Shown here piece after piece: positions 1 through 8,250 of a DNA stretch of 64,000 nt. Position numbers and translations under genes: made by a program. This DNA is from Kitasatospora purpeofusca (GTDB lineage: Bacteria; Actinomycetota; Actinomycetes; Streptomycetales; Streptomycetaceae). The notes under the pieces were generated by a model. The model saw only the letters and a list, made by a program, of their open reading frames with translations, was not told the DNA's origin and did no database searches. Positions within the stretch are counted from its first letter, which is position 1; each line of letters starts with the position of its first letter. Location: positions 190,066-254,065 of the forward strand of contig NZ_JODS01000008.1 of the NCBI RefSeq assembly GCF_000718025.1, in the 5' to 3' direction.

Positions 1-243
1 CAGGGTGCGGACCAGGAACGTCCCGACGCCGGGTCGGCCCTCGGCGAGCCCTTCCAACTCCAGCTCCCGGTAGGCCTTGAGCACGGTGTTGGGGTTGATC
101 GCCAGGGCCTGGGCGACGTCGCGCACCTTGGGGAGCCGGTCCCCCGGTTGCGCGAGTCCGACCCGCAGCGCCTGCTTCACCTGCAGCACCAGCTGCATGT
201 ACGTGGCCACCCGTGAGCGGCCGTCGAGCACGAACTCGATCAC
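1..243 (-). CDS. GntR-family (YtrA-type) transcriptional regulator, 3' end outside window
   Basis: The first 81 codons of a leftward gene; the rest lies beyond base 1. The reading frame starts at a GTG (243-241) preceded by AGGAGA and gives IEFVLDGRSRVATYMQL, then a winged helix-turn-helix with the GntR signature LPKVRDVAQALAINPNTVLKAYRELELEGL. The short N-terminus, with the HTH beginning about residue 10, and the phrase NPNTVLKAYRELE are typical of the YtrA subfamily, small GntR proteins usually co-transcribed with ABC transporters. The transporter, if present, would lie outside the window. An inverted repeat sits immediately upstream (253-278), so autoregulation is likely. The family call is firm; the effector is unknown. 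Confidence 0.85.
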   Translation of the reverse strand, partial: MIEFVLDGRSRVATYMQLVLQVKQALRVGLAQPGDRLPKVRDVAQALAINPNTVLKAYRELELEGLAEGRPGVGTFLVRTL

Positions 244-252
244 CAGTTGTTC

Positions 253-278
253 TCCTGTCCTACGACAGTAAGACAGGA
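253..278. promoter_or_regulatory. Inverted repeat, probable GntR operator
   Basis: TCCTGTC (253-259) and GACAGGA (272-278) form a perfect 7-bp inverted repeat separated by 12 bases, ending about 10 bases before the GTG of the GntR gene. YtrA-type regulators commonly repress their own operons from such sites. Position and symmetry are seen; binding is inferred. Confidence 0.5.
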
Positions 279-347
279 TAGGCGTACGTCAGTCAAGTGG
301 TGGAGCGGAGGAGTGAATTGACGGACGGTGGGGTGACGGCCGGGCGG

Positions 348-1064
348 TCAGCCGATCGTCAGCGTGTCCCCGACGCCGAGGCGCCCCGGGGCGGCGACCT
401 CGGCGAGGGCGTCGAGCCGGGTGTCGTGCGCCTGGGCGATGGCCCTGAGGATCTCGGGGGCGTGCGGCAGGCCGGGCTGCGCGACGGTGACCATCGCGCA
501 CCGTTCGCTGGCGCGGACGAAGGCGAGCCGGGCGCCGGAGCGGGCGCTGCCCCGGGCCTCCCGGCCGAACCAGGTGTCCTCGCTGAACGGCGGGGTGCCG
601 GGCGGGGTGCGCAGCAGGATGTTCGGGCGGAAGCGGCGGACGTCGACCGCGGCGGTCGGCACGGCCCGGGCGACCCAGTCCAGGGTGGCGGTGGTGAGCA
701 CGCTGACCGGGAGCTGGTCGAAGTGCGAGACGGCGTCCTCGCGGGCGAGTTCGACGTCCTCGCGCTGGAGGTAGGCGCGCAGGAAGGCGGTGGGGTCGGC
801 GACCGGCTGCCCGAGCGGGTCGAACAGCTCGGGGCCGTCGAGCCGGTGGCCGAGCCGCGAGGAGAGGCGCAGCAGACCGTCCATCCGCCGGAAGCGGCGG
901 GTGTTCTTGCCGGAGCCGAGCTTGCCCTGGCTGTCGCGCACGGCGTAGAGCCGGTCGCCCGCGAGCCCGCGGTCGTCCACCTCGACGGCGTCGAGCCGCT
1001 CGCCGCCGGTGGATTTCACGGGGTAGCGCCAGAGCTGCTCGACGACTCCGATGATCTCTGCCAT
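348..1064 (-). CDS. MOSC domain-containing protein
   Basis: A 238-residue protein. The N-terminus (IIGVVEQLWRYPVKSTGGERLDAVEV) matches the MOSC N-terminal beta-barrel, and the C-terminal half carries the MOSC domain with the conserved cysteine in ERCAMVT and RFRPNILL before it. MOSC proteins handle molybdenum cofactor or sulfur carriers (mARC, MoaS-type reductases); this one has no fused ferredoxin or reductase domain, so the substrate is unknown. It is a single leftward gene of normal length for the stand-alone family. No molybdenum cofactor gene is nearby. Confidence 0.85.
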   Translation of the reverse strand: MAEIIGVVEQLWRYPVKSTGGERLDAVEVDDRGLAGDRLYAVRDSQGKLGSGKNTRRFRRMDGLLRLSSRLGHRLDGPELFDPLGQPVADPTAFLRAYLQREDVELAREDAVSHFDQLPVSVLTTATLDWVARAVPTAAVDVRRFRPNILLRTPPGTPPFSEDTWFGREARGSARSGARLAFVRASERCAMVTVAQPGLPHAPEILRAIAQAHDTRLDALAEVAAPGRLGVGDTLTIG

Positions 1065-1130
1065 GGCCGGACAGCGTACCGCCGCCCGCCGATGATGGTC
1101 TAGACCAAGTGCCCGAGTGCGGCCAGGGGT

Positions 1131-1874
1131 TCACCCCAGGCGGGCCACCGCCCGGACCGGAGCCCCGTCCGCCGCGACCAGCCGGAGCGGGAAGAGCGAC
1201 ACCTCGACCGCCCGCCCGGCCTCCTGCGCCGCCAGCAGCGGCCGCAGATCGGTCAGGTTCTCCGCGATCACCCCGCCGCCCGGCGCGCCGAGCAGCACCC
1301 GGTGGGCCGCCAGGGTCGGTTCCTCGGCGGCCGGTTGGTCGTGCTCGTCGGTGAGGTCGGCGAGCAGCGCCGCCACCGCCGGGTCGCCCGGGCCGGGATC
1401 GGGGGTGGGGTCGACGCTCAGCGCGTCCACCCCGACCGTGCGGACCCCGGCCGCCACGATCGCCTCGGCGGCCCGGGCGGTCAGGGACGGGTGGGCCAGA
1501 TAGGTGTCGGTGCCCCAGTGCCGCGCCCAGCCGGTGGCGAGCAGCAGGACGGTGCCCTCGCCGGCCAGCTCCAGGGCGGGCGCCAGCTGCTCGGCGGTGA
1601 CCTCGGCGCGCGGCTCCAGGCCGCGCAGGTCGGCCACCACGGCCGGGCCGGTGAACCGCTCCAGCGGCAGGCCGTCCAGCGTCGGCCAGGTGACGTCGAC
1701 GTGGTACGGCGCGTCGACGTGCGTGCCGGACTGCGAGCCGAGGTGCACGGCGAGCACGTTCACCCCGGCGGTGGCGGTGGTGAGGGCGGGCTCCAGGAGG
1801 ACGGCCGGATCGCCGGGGTAGACCGGCATCGCGGTGGTCACCTGGTGGGTCAGGTCGACGAGGGTCGGGGCCAT
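1131..1874 (-). CDS. Cyclase family protein (kynurenine formamidase-like metal hydrolase)
   Basis: A 247-residue protein beginning MAPTLVDLTHQVTTAMPVYPGDP. It carries the cyclase/KynB metal-site motif SGTHVDAPYH (HxxxD with a second His) and a later VGVDALSVDP segment, both typical of Mn/Zn amidohydrolases that open N-formylkynurenine or similar amides. The frame continues open upstream for over a kilobase antisense to ubiX and the Lrp gene, but the family N-terminus and codon content place the start at 1874. It diverges from ubiX with 54 bases between start codons. There is no kynurenine pathway context, so the substrate is unknown. Confidence 0.82.
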   Translation of the reverse strand: MAPTLVDLTHQVTTAMPVYPGDPAVLLEPALTTATAGVNVLAVHLGSQSGTHVDAPYHVDVTWPTLDGLPLERFTGPAVVADLRGLEPRAEVTAEQLAPALELAGEGTVLLLATGWARHWGTDTYLAHPSLTARAAEAIVAAGVRTVGVDALSVDPTPDPGPGDPAVAALLADLTDEHDQPAAEEPTLAAHRVLLGAPGGGVIAENLTDLRPLLAAQEAGRAVEVSLFPLRLVAADGAPVRAVARLG

Positions 1875-1928
1875 GCGGCCATCCTCCCAGGGCGGGCCGG
1901 GGCGGGGTGGGGATAGAAAGGAAGCACT

Positions 1929-2594
1929 ATGGAAAAGCCTGAGCAGCCCGTGCGCCGCCCCTGGATCGTCGGGGTCTCCGGCGCGTCCGGCACCCCGTAC
2001 GCCGCGTCCGTGATCCGCGCCCTCCTCGCCGCCGGCGAGTCCGTCGACCTGGTGGTCAGCCGCGCGGCCCGGCTGACCATCCTCGACGAGACCGGTATCG
2101 CCTTCCGGGACGCGCACTGGCGCGCGGACCTGGCGTTGTGGCTGGGGACGGCGGAGGACGACCTGGAGGACGTCCGGTACTGGCCGGCCGGGGACTTCGC
2201 GGCCGGGCCGTCCAGCGGCTCGTACCCGGCGAAGGGGATGCTGGTGGTGCCCGCGACCACCGGCGCGGTGGCCGGGATCGCGCTGGGCCTCAGCAAGGAC
2301 CTGCTCCAGCGCGTGGCCAGCGTCACCCTCAAGGAGCGGCGTCCGCTGGTCGTCTGCGTCCGGGAGGCACCACTCAACGGGGTGACGTTGAAGCACTTGG
2401 TGGAGCTGGACGCGCAGGGCGCGGTGGTGCTGCCCGCCTCGCCCGGGTTCTACGCCGGCGGCTCCACCGTCCGCGAGCTGGTCGACTTCGTCGCCGGACG
2501 GGTCCTGGACGCCGTCGGCGTGCCCCACACGCTGTACCGGCGCTGGGAGGGTGAGTTGGGCGGCGCGGCGCGCGCGGCGGAGCGCCCGGCCTGA
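1929..2594 (+). CDS. ubiX: Flavin prenyltransferase UbiX
   Basis: A 221-residue protein preceded by GAAAGGAAG. It begins with the flavin-binding motif VGVSGASGTPYAASVIRAL and contains AGPSSGSYPAKGMLVVPATTGAVAGIALGLSKDLLQRVASVTLKERRPLV, the UbiX core that binds FMN and dimethylallyl phosphate, plus REAPLN and YRRW near the end. UbiX makes prenylated FMN for UbiD-type decarboxylases. mqnE lies 1.7 kb downstream on the same strand, so a role with the UbiD-like decarboxylase of the futalosine menaquinone pathway is likely; that decarboxylase and the prenyltransferase are not in this window. Confidence 0.93.
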   Translation: MEKPEQPVRRPWIVGVSGASGTPYAASVIRALLAAGESVDLVVSRAARLTILDETGIAFRDAHWRADLALWLGTAEDDLEDVRYWPAGDFAAGPSSGSYPAKGMLVVPATTGAVAGIALGLSKDLLQRVASVTLKERRPLVVCVREAPLNGVTLKHLVELDAQGAVVLPASPGFYAGGSTVRELVDFVAGRVLDAVGVPHTLYRRWEGELGGAARAAERPA

Positions 2595-2723
2595 GGGGGA
2601 GTGAGGAGCCGCAGGACGGGAGAGTATGTTCTCTGCGATATCCGGGTTGGTGCGAGCATGGCGCCTTTGAATCCGGATAATGATCTGTGGGTCTGGTGAG
2701 GTTCGGAAGGACGCGGACGGTAT
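2595..2723 (+). promoter_or_regulatory. Intergenic region with inverted repeat before the Lrp/AsnC gene
   Basis: The gap between ubiX and the Lrp gene holds ATATCCGG (about 2638-2645) and CCGGATAA (about 2673-2680), an imperfect inverted repeat, followed by GATAAT, which could serve as a -10 box. Lrp/AsnC proteins commonly autoregulate from such sites. The repeat is visible; the operator and promoter role is inferred. Confidence 0.35.
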
Positions 2724-3185
2724 ATGGACACGGTGGACAGACAGCTCATCCAGGCGCTCCGGGAGAACGGCCGCGCGTCCTACGCCGAGCTGGGCCGGCT
2801 GGTCGGCCTCTCCGGCCCGAGCGTCACGGACCGGATCAACCGGCTGGAGCAGGCCGGTGTGATCACCGGCTACCGGGCGACGGTCAACCCGGCCTCGCTC
2901 GGCTTCGGCGTGACGGCCCTGATCGGCCTCCAGCTGACCGACGCGGCGGACCACGAGGACGTCGCGTTCCGGCTGAAGGACCTGGGCGAGGTGGAGGACT
3001 GCTGGTTCATCGCCGGTGACGACTCGTACATGCTCAAGGTCCGGGTGCCGGACGTCGAGGGCCTGGAGTCGGTGGTGAAGCGGATTTCGGGTACGAAGGG
3101 TGTGGCCCGGACCCGGACCACCGTCGTACTCTCCACCAAGTGGGAGAGCCGGGTCAGCGAGCTGCCCTTCGCCGACGGCGAGTAA
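2724..3185 (+). CDS. Lrp/AsnC family transcriptional regulator
   Basis: A 153-residue protein with an N-terminal winged helix (MDTVDRQLIQALRENGRASYAELGRLVGLSGPSVTDRINRLEQAGVITGYRA) and a C-terminal RAM ligand-binding domain (residues about 65-145, with VEDCWFIAGDDSYMLKVRVPD). Its length and order match the family exactly. It sits between ubiX and a threonine-dehydratase-like gene, so it may respond to an amino acid and control that neighbour; this is inference from context. It is followed by a 98-base gap containing degenerate repeats of ACCGCCGCG. Confidence 0.9.
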   Translation: MDTVDRQLIQALRENGRASYAELGRLVGLSGPSVTDRINRLEQAGVITGYRATVNPASLGFGVTALIGLQLTDAADHEDVAFRLKDLGEVEDCWFIAGDDSYMLKVRVPDVEGLESVVKRISGTKGVARTRTTVVLSTKWESRVSELPFADGE

Positions 3186-3283
3186 CCGCCGCGGGGAGCG
3201 ACCGCCGCGACGGACAACCGTCGCGGCGAGTGACCGCCGCGGGGCGGCCCGGACGAACGAGAGCACACGGGGGAGTGGCGGAC

Positions 3284-4246
3284 ATGGCACTGGTCGGTCT
3301 GGAGGAGCTGCGCGCGGCCCGGAGGCGGATCGAGGGGGTCGCGGTGCGCACCCCGCTGGTCCCCGCGCCCTGGGCGGCGGACGGGGAGCGCCGGCTCTGG
3401 CTGAAGCCGGAGAACCTCCAGCCGACCGGGGCGTTCAAGACCCGGGGCGCGTACAACCGGCTCGCCGCGCTGAGCGAGGACGAGCGCGCCCGCGGCGTGG
3501 TCGCCCAGTCCAGCGGCAACCACGCGCAGGCGGTGGCGTACGCCGCCCAGCTGCTCGGGATCAAGGCCGTGATCGTGATGCCGGACACCTCGCCGGCGGT
3601 CAAGGTCGAGGCCACCCGGTCCTTCGGCGCCGAGGTGCTGCTGGTGTCGCCGGAGCAGCGCGACGTGGTGCCCGGCGAACTGGCCGAGCGGCACGGCTAC
3701 GTCTGGGTGCCCCCGTACGACGATCCGTTCATCGTCGCCGGTCAGGGCACGGTCGGCCTGGAGATCGCCGACGACGCCCCGGCTGAGCTGGACACCGTGC
3801 TCGTCCCGGTCAGCGGCGGCGGGCTGATCGGCGGCACGGCCGCCGCGCTCAAGCTGACCCGCCCCGGGGTGCGGGTGATCGGTGTCGAGCCCGAGCTGGC
3901 CGCCGACGCCCAGGCGAGCCTGCGGGCCGGTGAGCGGATCACCTGGCCGGTCGCCGACACCTACCGGACCATCGCCGACGGTCTGCGCACCCCCTCGGTG
4001 GGCGTACTGCCGTACGAGCACATCACCGCCTACGTGGACGACATCGTCACCGTCACCGAGGACGAGATCCGCGCCACCGTGGCGCTGCTGGCCCGGCGCG
4101 GGCGGATCGTCGCCGAGCCGTCCGGCGCGGTAGCCCCGGCCGCGTACTTCCACCGGGCCGCCGAGACCGGCGGTCGGGCCGTCGCGGCGGTCGTGAGCGG
4201 CGGCAACATCGAGCCCGCGCTGCTCGCGGAACTCCTGGCCGGCTGA
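3284..4246 (+). CDS. Threonine/serine dehydratase, PLP-dependent (threonine ammonia-lyase-like)
   Basis: A 320-residue fold-type II PLP enzyme. The PLP lysine motif is PTGAFKTRGA, the phosphate- and substrate-binding SSGNHAQA follows, and the glycine loop VSGGGLIGG is intact. There is no C-terminal ACT domain, so it resembles catabolic threonine dehydratase or serine racemase rather than feedback-controlled IlvA. The start is the ATG at 3284, preceded by GGGGGAGTGG; the frame extends further upstream, but that part overlaps the regulator. The expected reaction is deamination of L-threonine or L-serine to a 2-oxoacid. The adjacent Lrp gene may regulate it. Confidence 0.85.
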   Translation: MALVGLEELRAARRRIEGVAVRTPLVPAPWAADGERRLWLKPENLQPTGAFKTRGAYNRLAALSEDERARGVVAQSSGNHAQAVAYAAQLLGIKAVIVMPDTSPAVKVEATRSFGAEVLLVSPEQRDVVPGELAERHGYVWVPPYDDPFIVAGQGTVGLEIADDAPAELDTVLVPVSGGGLIGGTAAALKLTRPGVRVIGVEPELAADAQASLRAGERITWPVADTYRTIADGLRTPSVGVLPYEHITAYVDDIVTVTEDEIRATVALLARRGRIVAEPSGAVAPAAYFHRAAETGGRAVAAVVSGGNIEPALLAELLAG

Positions 4247-4337
4247 CCCGCGCGGGGCGGCTGCCCGCGAGTCGACGCGGGTGGGGGCGTACGCTCGTTC
4301 CGGCAACGATTCGAAGTCGGAGGAGGCGGGGCACCGC

Positions 4338-5501
4338 ATGGACGCAGGGCTCAAGCGCGAGCTGGAGGCGAAGGTCTACGCGGGGGAGCGGCTGACCCGG
4401 GAGGACGGGATCGCGCTCTACGAGAGCGACGACCTGGCCTGGCTGGGCGGGCTCGCCCACCACGTGCGGACGGTGAAGAACGGCGACGTCGTCCACTTCA
4501 ACGTCAACCGCCACCTCAACATGACCAATGTGTGCAGCGCCTCCTGCGCGTACTGCTCGTTCCAGCGCAAGCCGGGCGAGAAGGACGCGTACACGATGCG
4601 CATCGAGGAGGCCGTCCGCCTCGCCAAGGCGATGGAGGTCGACTCCCTCACCGAGCTGCACATCGTCAACGGCCTCCACCCCACCCTGCCGTGGCGCTAC
4701 TACCCGCGCTCGCTGCGGGAGCTCAAGGCCGCGCTGCCGAACGTGTCGCTCAAGGCCTTCACCGCCACCGAGATCCACTGGTTCGAGCGGATCAGCGGCC
4801 TGCCCGCCGACGAGATCCTGGACGAGCTGATCGACGCCGGCCTGGAGTCGCTGACCGGCGGCGGCGCGGAGATCTTCGACTGGGAGGTCCGCCAGCACAT
4901 CGTCGACCACGACACCCACTGGGAGGACTGGTCGCGGATCCACCGGCTCGCCCACAGCAAGGGCCTCAAGACCCCGGCCACCATGCTGTACGGCCACATC
5001 GAGGAGCCCCGTCACCGGGTGGACCACGTGCTGCGGCTGCGCGAGCTCCAGGACGAGACCGGCGGCTTCCAGGTCTTCATCCCGCTGCGCTACCAGCACG
5101 ACTTCCACGACTCCAAGGACGGCGTCGTGCGCAACAAGCTGATGGCGCGCACCGAGATGGCCACCGGCGCCGAGGCGCTGAAGACCTTCGCGGTCTCCCG
5201 GCTGCTCTTCGACAACGTGCCGCACGTCAAGGTCTTCTGGGTGATGCACGGCGTCACCACCGCCCAGCTGGCGCTCAGCCACGGCGCGGACGACATGGAC
5301 GGCTCGGTGGTCGAGTACAAGATCACCCACGACGCGGACAACTTCGGCACCCCGAACAAGCTGGGCCGCGACGACCTGCTCGGCCTGATCCGGGACGCCG
5401 GCTTCCGCCCGGTCGAGCGCAACACCCGCTACGAGATCATCCGCGAGTACGACGGCCCCGACCTGGGCCGCCGGGAGACCCCGCAGGCGATGCGCCTCTG
5501 A
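4338..5501 (+). CDS. mqnE: Aminofutalosine synthase MqnE (radical SAM)
   Basis: A 387-residue radical SAM enzyme. The [4Fe-4S] motif CxxxCxxC is C66-C70-C73 in NMTNVCSASCAYC, with HIVNGLHP, LTGGGAEIF and RYQHDFHDS segments characteristic of MqnE/MqnC/CofG-type enzymes. MqnE joins SAM-derived adenosyl to 3-enolpyruvyl benzoate to make aminofutalosine in the futalosine menaquinone route. MqnC is the closest alternative; the N-terminal region and proximity to ubiX favour MqnE. The start is the ATG at 4338, after GGAGGCGGGG. A strong terminator follows the gene. Confidence 0.92.
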   Translation: MDAGLKRELEAKVYAGERLTREDGIALYESDDLAWLGGLAHHVRTVKNGDVVHFNVNRHLNMTNVCSASCAYCSFQRKPGEKDAYTMRIEEAVRLAKAMEVDSLTELHIVNGLHPTLPWRYYPRSLRELKAALPNVSLKAFTATEIHWFERISGLPADEILDELIDAGLESLTGGGAEIFDWEVRQHIVDHDTHWEDWSRIHRLAHSKGLKTPATMLYGHIEEPRHRVDHVLRLRELQDETGGFQVFIPLRYQHDFHDSKDGVVRNKLMARTEMATGAEALKTFAVSRLLFDNVPHVKVFWVMHGVTTAQLALSHGADDMDGSVVEYKITHDADNFGTPNKLGRDDLLGLIRDAGFRPVERNTRYEIIREYDGPDLGRRETPQAMRL

Positions 5502-5510
5502 CGCACGCTC

Positions 5511-5540
5511 CGCCGCCCGGGCCCCGCGGCCCGGGCGGCG
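5511..5540 (+). terminator. Rho-independent terminator after mqnE
   Basis: A perfect 13-bp stem (5511-5523 pairing with 5528-5540) with loop CCGC lies 9 bases after the mqnE stop and is followed by GTGCCTTCTTC. It closes the ubiX-mqnE run. Confidence 0.7.
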
Positions 5541-5610
5541 TGCCTTCTTCACCGGGCCCGCACAGCCCCCGGGTTTCCCAACGCGGCCTCCGTTTGGCAG
5601 GATCGGCCAC

Positions 5611-6891
5611 ATGTCCGGTCACCGTCGCACCTCCCCGTACCCGTCGTACGAGCCGGTGCACGAGGCGCCGCAGCCGTCGTACGGCGAGCACCCGCAGGAA
5701 TACGGCACCGTCCACGAGGCCCAGGACCCCGGGTACGGCTACCGGAGCCTCGCCGACCACGATGTCTACGACCGGCCCTTCCAGGCGTACGCCGCCGAGC
5801 CGGCCCTCCACGACTTCCCGGCCGACCAGCAGCCGGTGTACCGGACCGCCCCGCAGGACGGGTACGGCTACCAGGACATCCACCAGGGCGTCCACCAGGA
5901 CACCTACCAGGACGGCTACGCGGACGTGTACCGGCCCGAGCCGCAGGACCCGGCGGTTCCGCCGGCGGTGCCGCTGCCGCAGCAGCGGAGCGCCGCCGCC
6001 GTCCCCGGACCGCGGGCGGCCGCCCGGGGCCACCGCCGCAAGCCCCGGAAGAAGCGCACCGGCCGCGCCGTCACCGCCGGCACCGCCCTGCTGCTGGCGG
6101 CCGCCGCCGGCTGGTACACCGTCGGCGAGGACGCCGCGAAGCCCGGTGTGACCAGCGCCGACGGTCCCGGCGCCGAGGGTGTCGCCGGACAGCCGACGGC
6201 GGACCGGCCCTCGCCGACCGCCGCCCCGGCCGCCCGGGCCGCCGACGCCCGGCAGACCGAGACCCCCGCCGCCGACCGCAGCGAGCGCAGCGACGGCTCG
6301 GTGGCCGTCATCCCGGGCCTCGGTGCCTCCTTCGCCGGCCGGATACCCGCCGACACCACCCAGGTGGTGCTGGCCTCCGGCGAGGGCAAGGACACCAACC
6401 GGAGCGCCGTCACGCTGTGGACCCGCACCGGTGAGGGCCGCTGGCTGGCCGGCGAGACCTGGCAGGGCCACAACGCCTTCAAGGGCTGGACCACCGACCA
6501 CAACGAGGGCGACCTGCGCAGCCCGATCGGCGTCTTCTCGCTCACCGACGCGGGCGGCCGCAAGGCCGACCCGGGCAGCAAGCTCCCGTACGACCGGGAC
6601 TCGAACTTCGTGGTCTCCGGCCGGGGCTTCGCCGGCGAGCAGCTGGCCGGATCCTTCGACTACGTGGTCGCGATCGACTACAACCGGGTGCCCGGCAACT
6701 CCCCGCTGGACCCGCGCCGCCCCAACGGCTCGACCAAGGGCGGCGGGATCTGGATCCACGTCGACCACGGCGGGCCGACCCACGGCTGCGTCTCGGTGCC
6801 GGAGGACAAAATGGCGGAGTTGATCCGCACTCTCGACCCGGCGGCCCACCCGGTGATCGTGATGGGGGACGCCGGCTCGCTGGCGGCCTGA
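5611..6891 (+). CDS. L,D-transpeptidase (YkuD domain) with long cytoplasmic Tyr/Gln-rich N-terminus
   Basis: A 426-residue protein. Residues 1-140 are rich in Tyr, Gln, His and Pro (repeats such as YGYQD, HQDTYQDGY) and should be cytoplasmic; a basic patch (HRRKPRKKR) precedes one membrane segment at about 152-170, then a Pro/Ala linker and a C-terminal YkuD domain. The catalytic motif HGGPTHGC (H386, H391, C393) is intact, so it should form 3-3 peptidoglycan crosslinks outside the membrane. The Tyr-rich cytoplasmic tail is unusual and could be a protein-interaction or phosphorylation region. It is a single gene between mqnE and the KAS III gene. Confidence 0.85.
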   Translation: MSGHRRTSPYPSYEPVHEAPQPSYGEHPQEYGTVHEAQDPGYGYRSLADHDVYDRPFQAYAAEPALHDFPADQQPVYRTAPQDGYGYQDIHQGVHQDTYQDGYADVYRPEPQDPAVPPAVPLPQQRSAAAVPGPRAAARGHRRKPRKKRTGRAVTAGTALLLAAAAGWYTVGEDAAKPGVTSADGPGAEGVAGQPTADRPSPTAAPAARAADARQTETPAADRSERSDGSVAVIPGLGASFAGRIPADTTQVVLASGEGKDTNRSAVTLWTRTGEGRWLAGETWQGHNAFKGWTTDHNEGDLRSPIGVFSLTDAGGRKADPGSKLPYDRDSNFVVSGRGFAGEQLAGSFDYVVAIDYNRVPGNSPLDPRRPNGSTKGGGIWIHVDHGGPTHGCVSVPEDKMAELIRTLDPAAHPVIVMGDAGSLAA

Positions 6892-7053
6892 GCGGCCCGG
6901 AGCGGGCGGTCGTTCGTCCACGACCGTCTTTGCGTGTCCGATCGGGACCCGCCTGCCGCAACGGTCCTTGTCGGCCTCCTACAGCATCCCGGCGCGGATC
7001 CTGTAGCCGGTCGCGCCCGACTGACCAGCGGGTAACCGGGTTGAGTGGGCAGT

Positions 7054-7998
7054 ATGACCGGTTCGCGCATCGTGGCACTCGGCCACTACCAGCCCCCCAA
7101 GGTCCTCACCAACGACGACCTGTCGAAGCTGGTCGACACCGACGACGAGTGGATCCGCAGCCGCGTCGGCATCCGGACGCGGCACATCGCGGAGGACGAG
7201 ACCGTCGTCGACCTCGCCACGGAGGCGGCCCAGAAGGCGCTGGCGAACAGCGGCCGCTCGGCCGCCGAGGTGGACCTGGTCGTGGTGGCCACCTGCACCG
7301 CGGTGGAGCGCAGCCCCAACACGGCCGCCGCCGTCGCCGCCCGGCTCGGGATCCGCGCCCCGGCCGCCTACGACATCAACACGGTCTGCTCGGGCTTCTC
7401 CTACGCGCTGGCCACCGCGGACCACGCGATCCGGGCCGGGGCGGCCGGCAGGGCCCTGGTGATCGGCGCGGAGCGGATGTCGGACACCCTCGACTGGACC
7501 GACCGGTCCACCTGTGTGATCTTCGGCGACGGCGCCGGCGCGGCGCTGGTCGAGGCCCAGGAGGACGGCGCCGAGCCCGGCATCGGCCCGGTGGTCTGGG
7601 GCTCGGAGCCCGAGCGGGGCGACGCCGTGGTGATCACCGGCTGGGACCCGGTGATCAGCCAGCAGGGCCAGTCGGTGTTCCGCTGGGCGACCACGCAGAT
7701 CGCCCCGCTGGCCCGGCAGGCCTGCGAGCGGGCCGGGATCGACCCGTCCGAGCTCAAGGGCTTCGTGCCGCACCAGGCCAATCTGCGGATCATCGACGCG
7801 ATCGCGTCCCGGCTGGGGATCACCGACGCGGTGGTCGCCCGGGACGTCGTGGACTCCGGCAACACCTCGGCGGCCTCGGTGCCGCTGGCCTTCTCCAAGC
7901 TGGTCGAGCGGGGCGAGCTGTCGCCCGGCGACCCGGTGCTCCTGTTCGGCTTCGGCGGCGGCCTCGCCTACGCGGGCCAGGTCGTCCGCTGCCCGTGA
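7054..7998 (+). CDS. Beta-ketoacyl-ACP synthase III family protein (FabH-like)
   Basis: A 314-residue thiolase-fold enzyme with the complete KAS III triad: C112 in NTVCSGFSYA, H240 in VPHQANLRI and N270 in DSGNTSAAS. The start is set at the ATG 7054; an in-frame GTG nine bases upstream (7045) is possible. KAS III enzymes condense an acyl-CoA with malonyl-ACP to start fatty acid or polyketide chains. No acyl carrier protein, fabD or fabF lies alongside, so this is probably a secondary FabH paralogue rather than the housekeeping one. A very strong hairpin follows and a divergent-facing TetR gene lies beyond it. Confidence 0.87.
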   Translation: MTGSRIVALGHYQPPKVLTNDDLSKLVDTDDEWIRSRVGIRTRHIAEDETVVDLATEAAQKALANSGRSAAEVDLVVVATCTAVERSPNTAAAVAARLGIRAPAAYDINTVCSGFSYALATADHAIRAGAAGRALVIGAERMSDTLDWTDRSTCVIFGDGAGAALVEAQEDGAEPGIGPVVWGSEPERGDAVVITGWDPVISQQGQSVFRWATTQIAPLARQACERAGIDPSELKGFVPHQANLRIIDAIASRLGITDAVVARDVVDSGNTSAASVPLAFSKLVERGELSPGDPVLLFGFGGGLAYAGQVVRCP

Positions 7999-8075
7999 CA
8001 TCCCCGCCCGTCCCTGCCCGGGGCCCTCGGAGGCCCCGCAGGCCGCTCTAGGCCCCCCCGGGGCCCCTGGAACGG

Positions 8076-8136
8076 CACGACATGCCTGTGGGCGGTCACC
8101 CCCTTGCACGGGGTGACCGCCCACAGGCATGTCGTG
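8076..8136. terminator. 27-bp perfect hairpin, bidirectional terminator
   Basis: 8076-8102 and 8110-8136 are perfectly complementary (27 bp) with a 7-nt loop (CTTGCAC). It separates the rightward KAS III gene from the leftward TetR gene, so it can end transcription from both sides. There is no T-tract, as is common in this group. Confidence 0.8.
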
Positions 8137-8250
8137 GCACGCAGCGGACCGCCGGCGGACCTCCCCCGAGGACACGGCCGCCGTCCGTCGTACCCCGGAC
8201 AGGAGGCCGGGGCGCGTGCGAAGCGGAAGGGTGGGTCGATGCGGATCGGT

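Noticed and set aside
297..1103. Rightward open frame opposite the MOSC gene
   Set aside because: It is a shadow created by high G+C at third positions; the MOSC motifs are on the minus strand.
1875..3290. Long leftward reading frame continuous with the cyclase
   Set aside because: It runs antisense through ubiX and the Lrp gene; the cyclase family N-terminus begins at 1874, and the upstream part has no family-like sequence.
8076..8136. Riboswitch or transposon end
   Set aside because: It is a simple perfect stem-loop between convergent genes with no transposase, target duplication or conserved aptamer.
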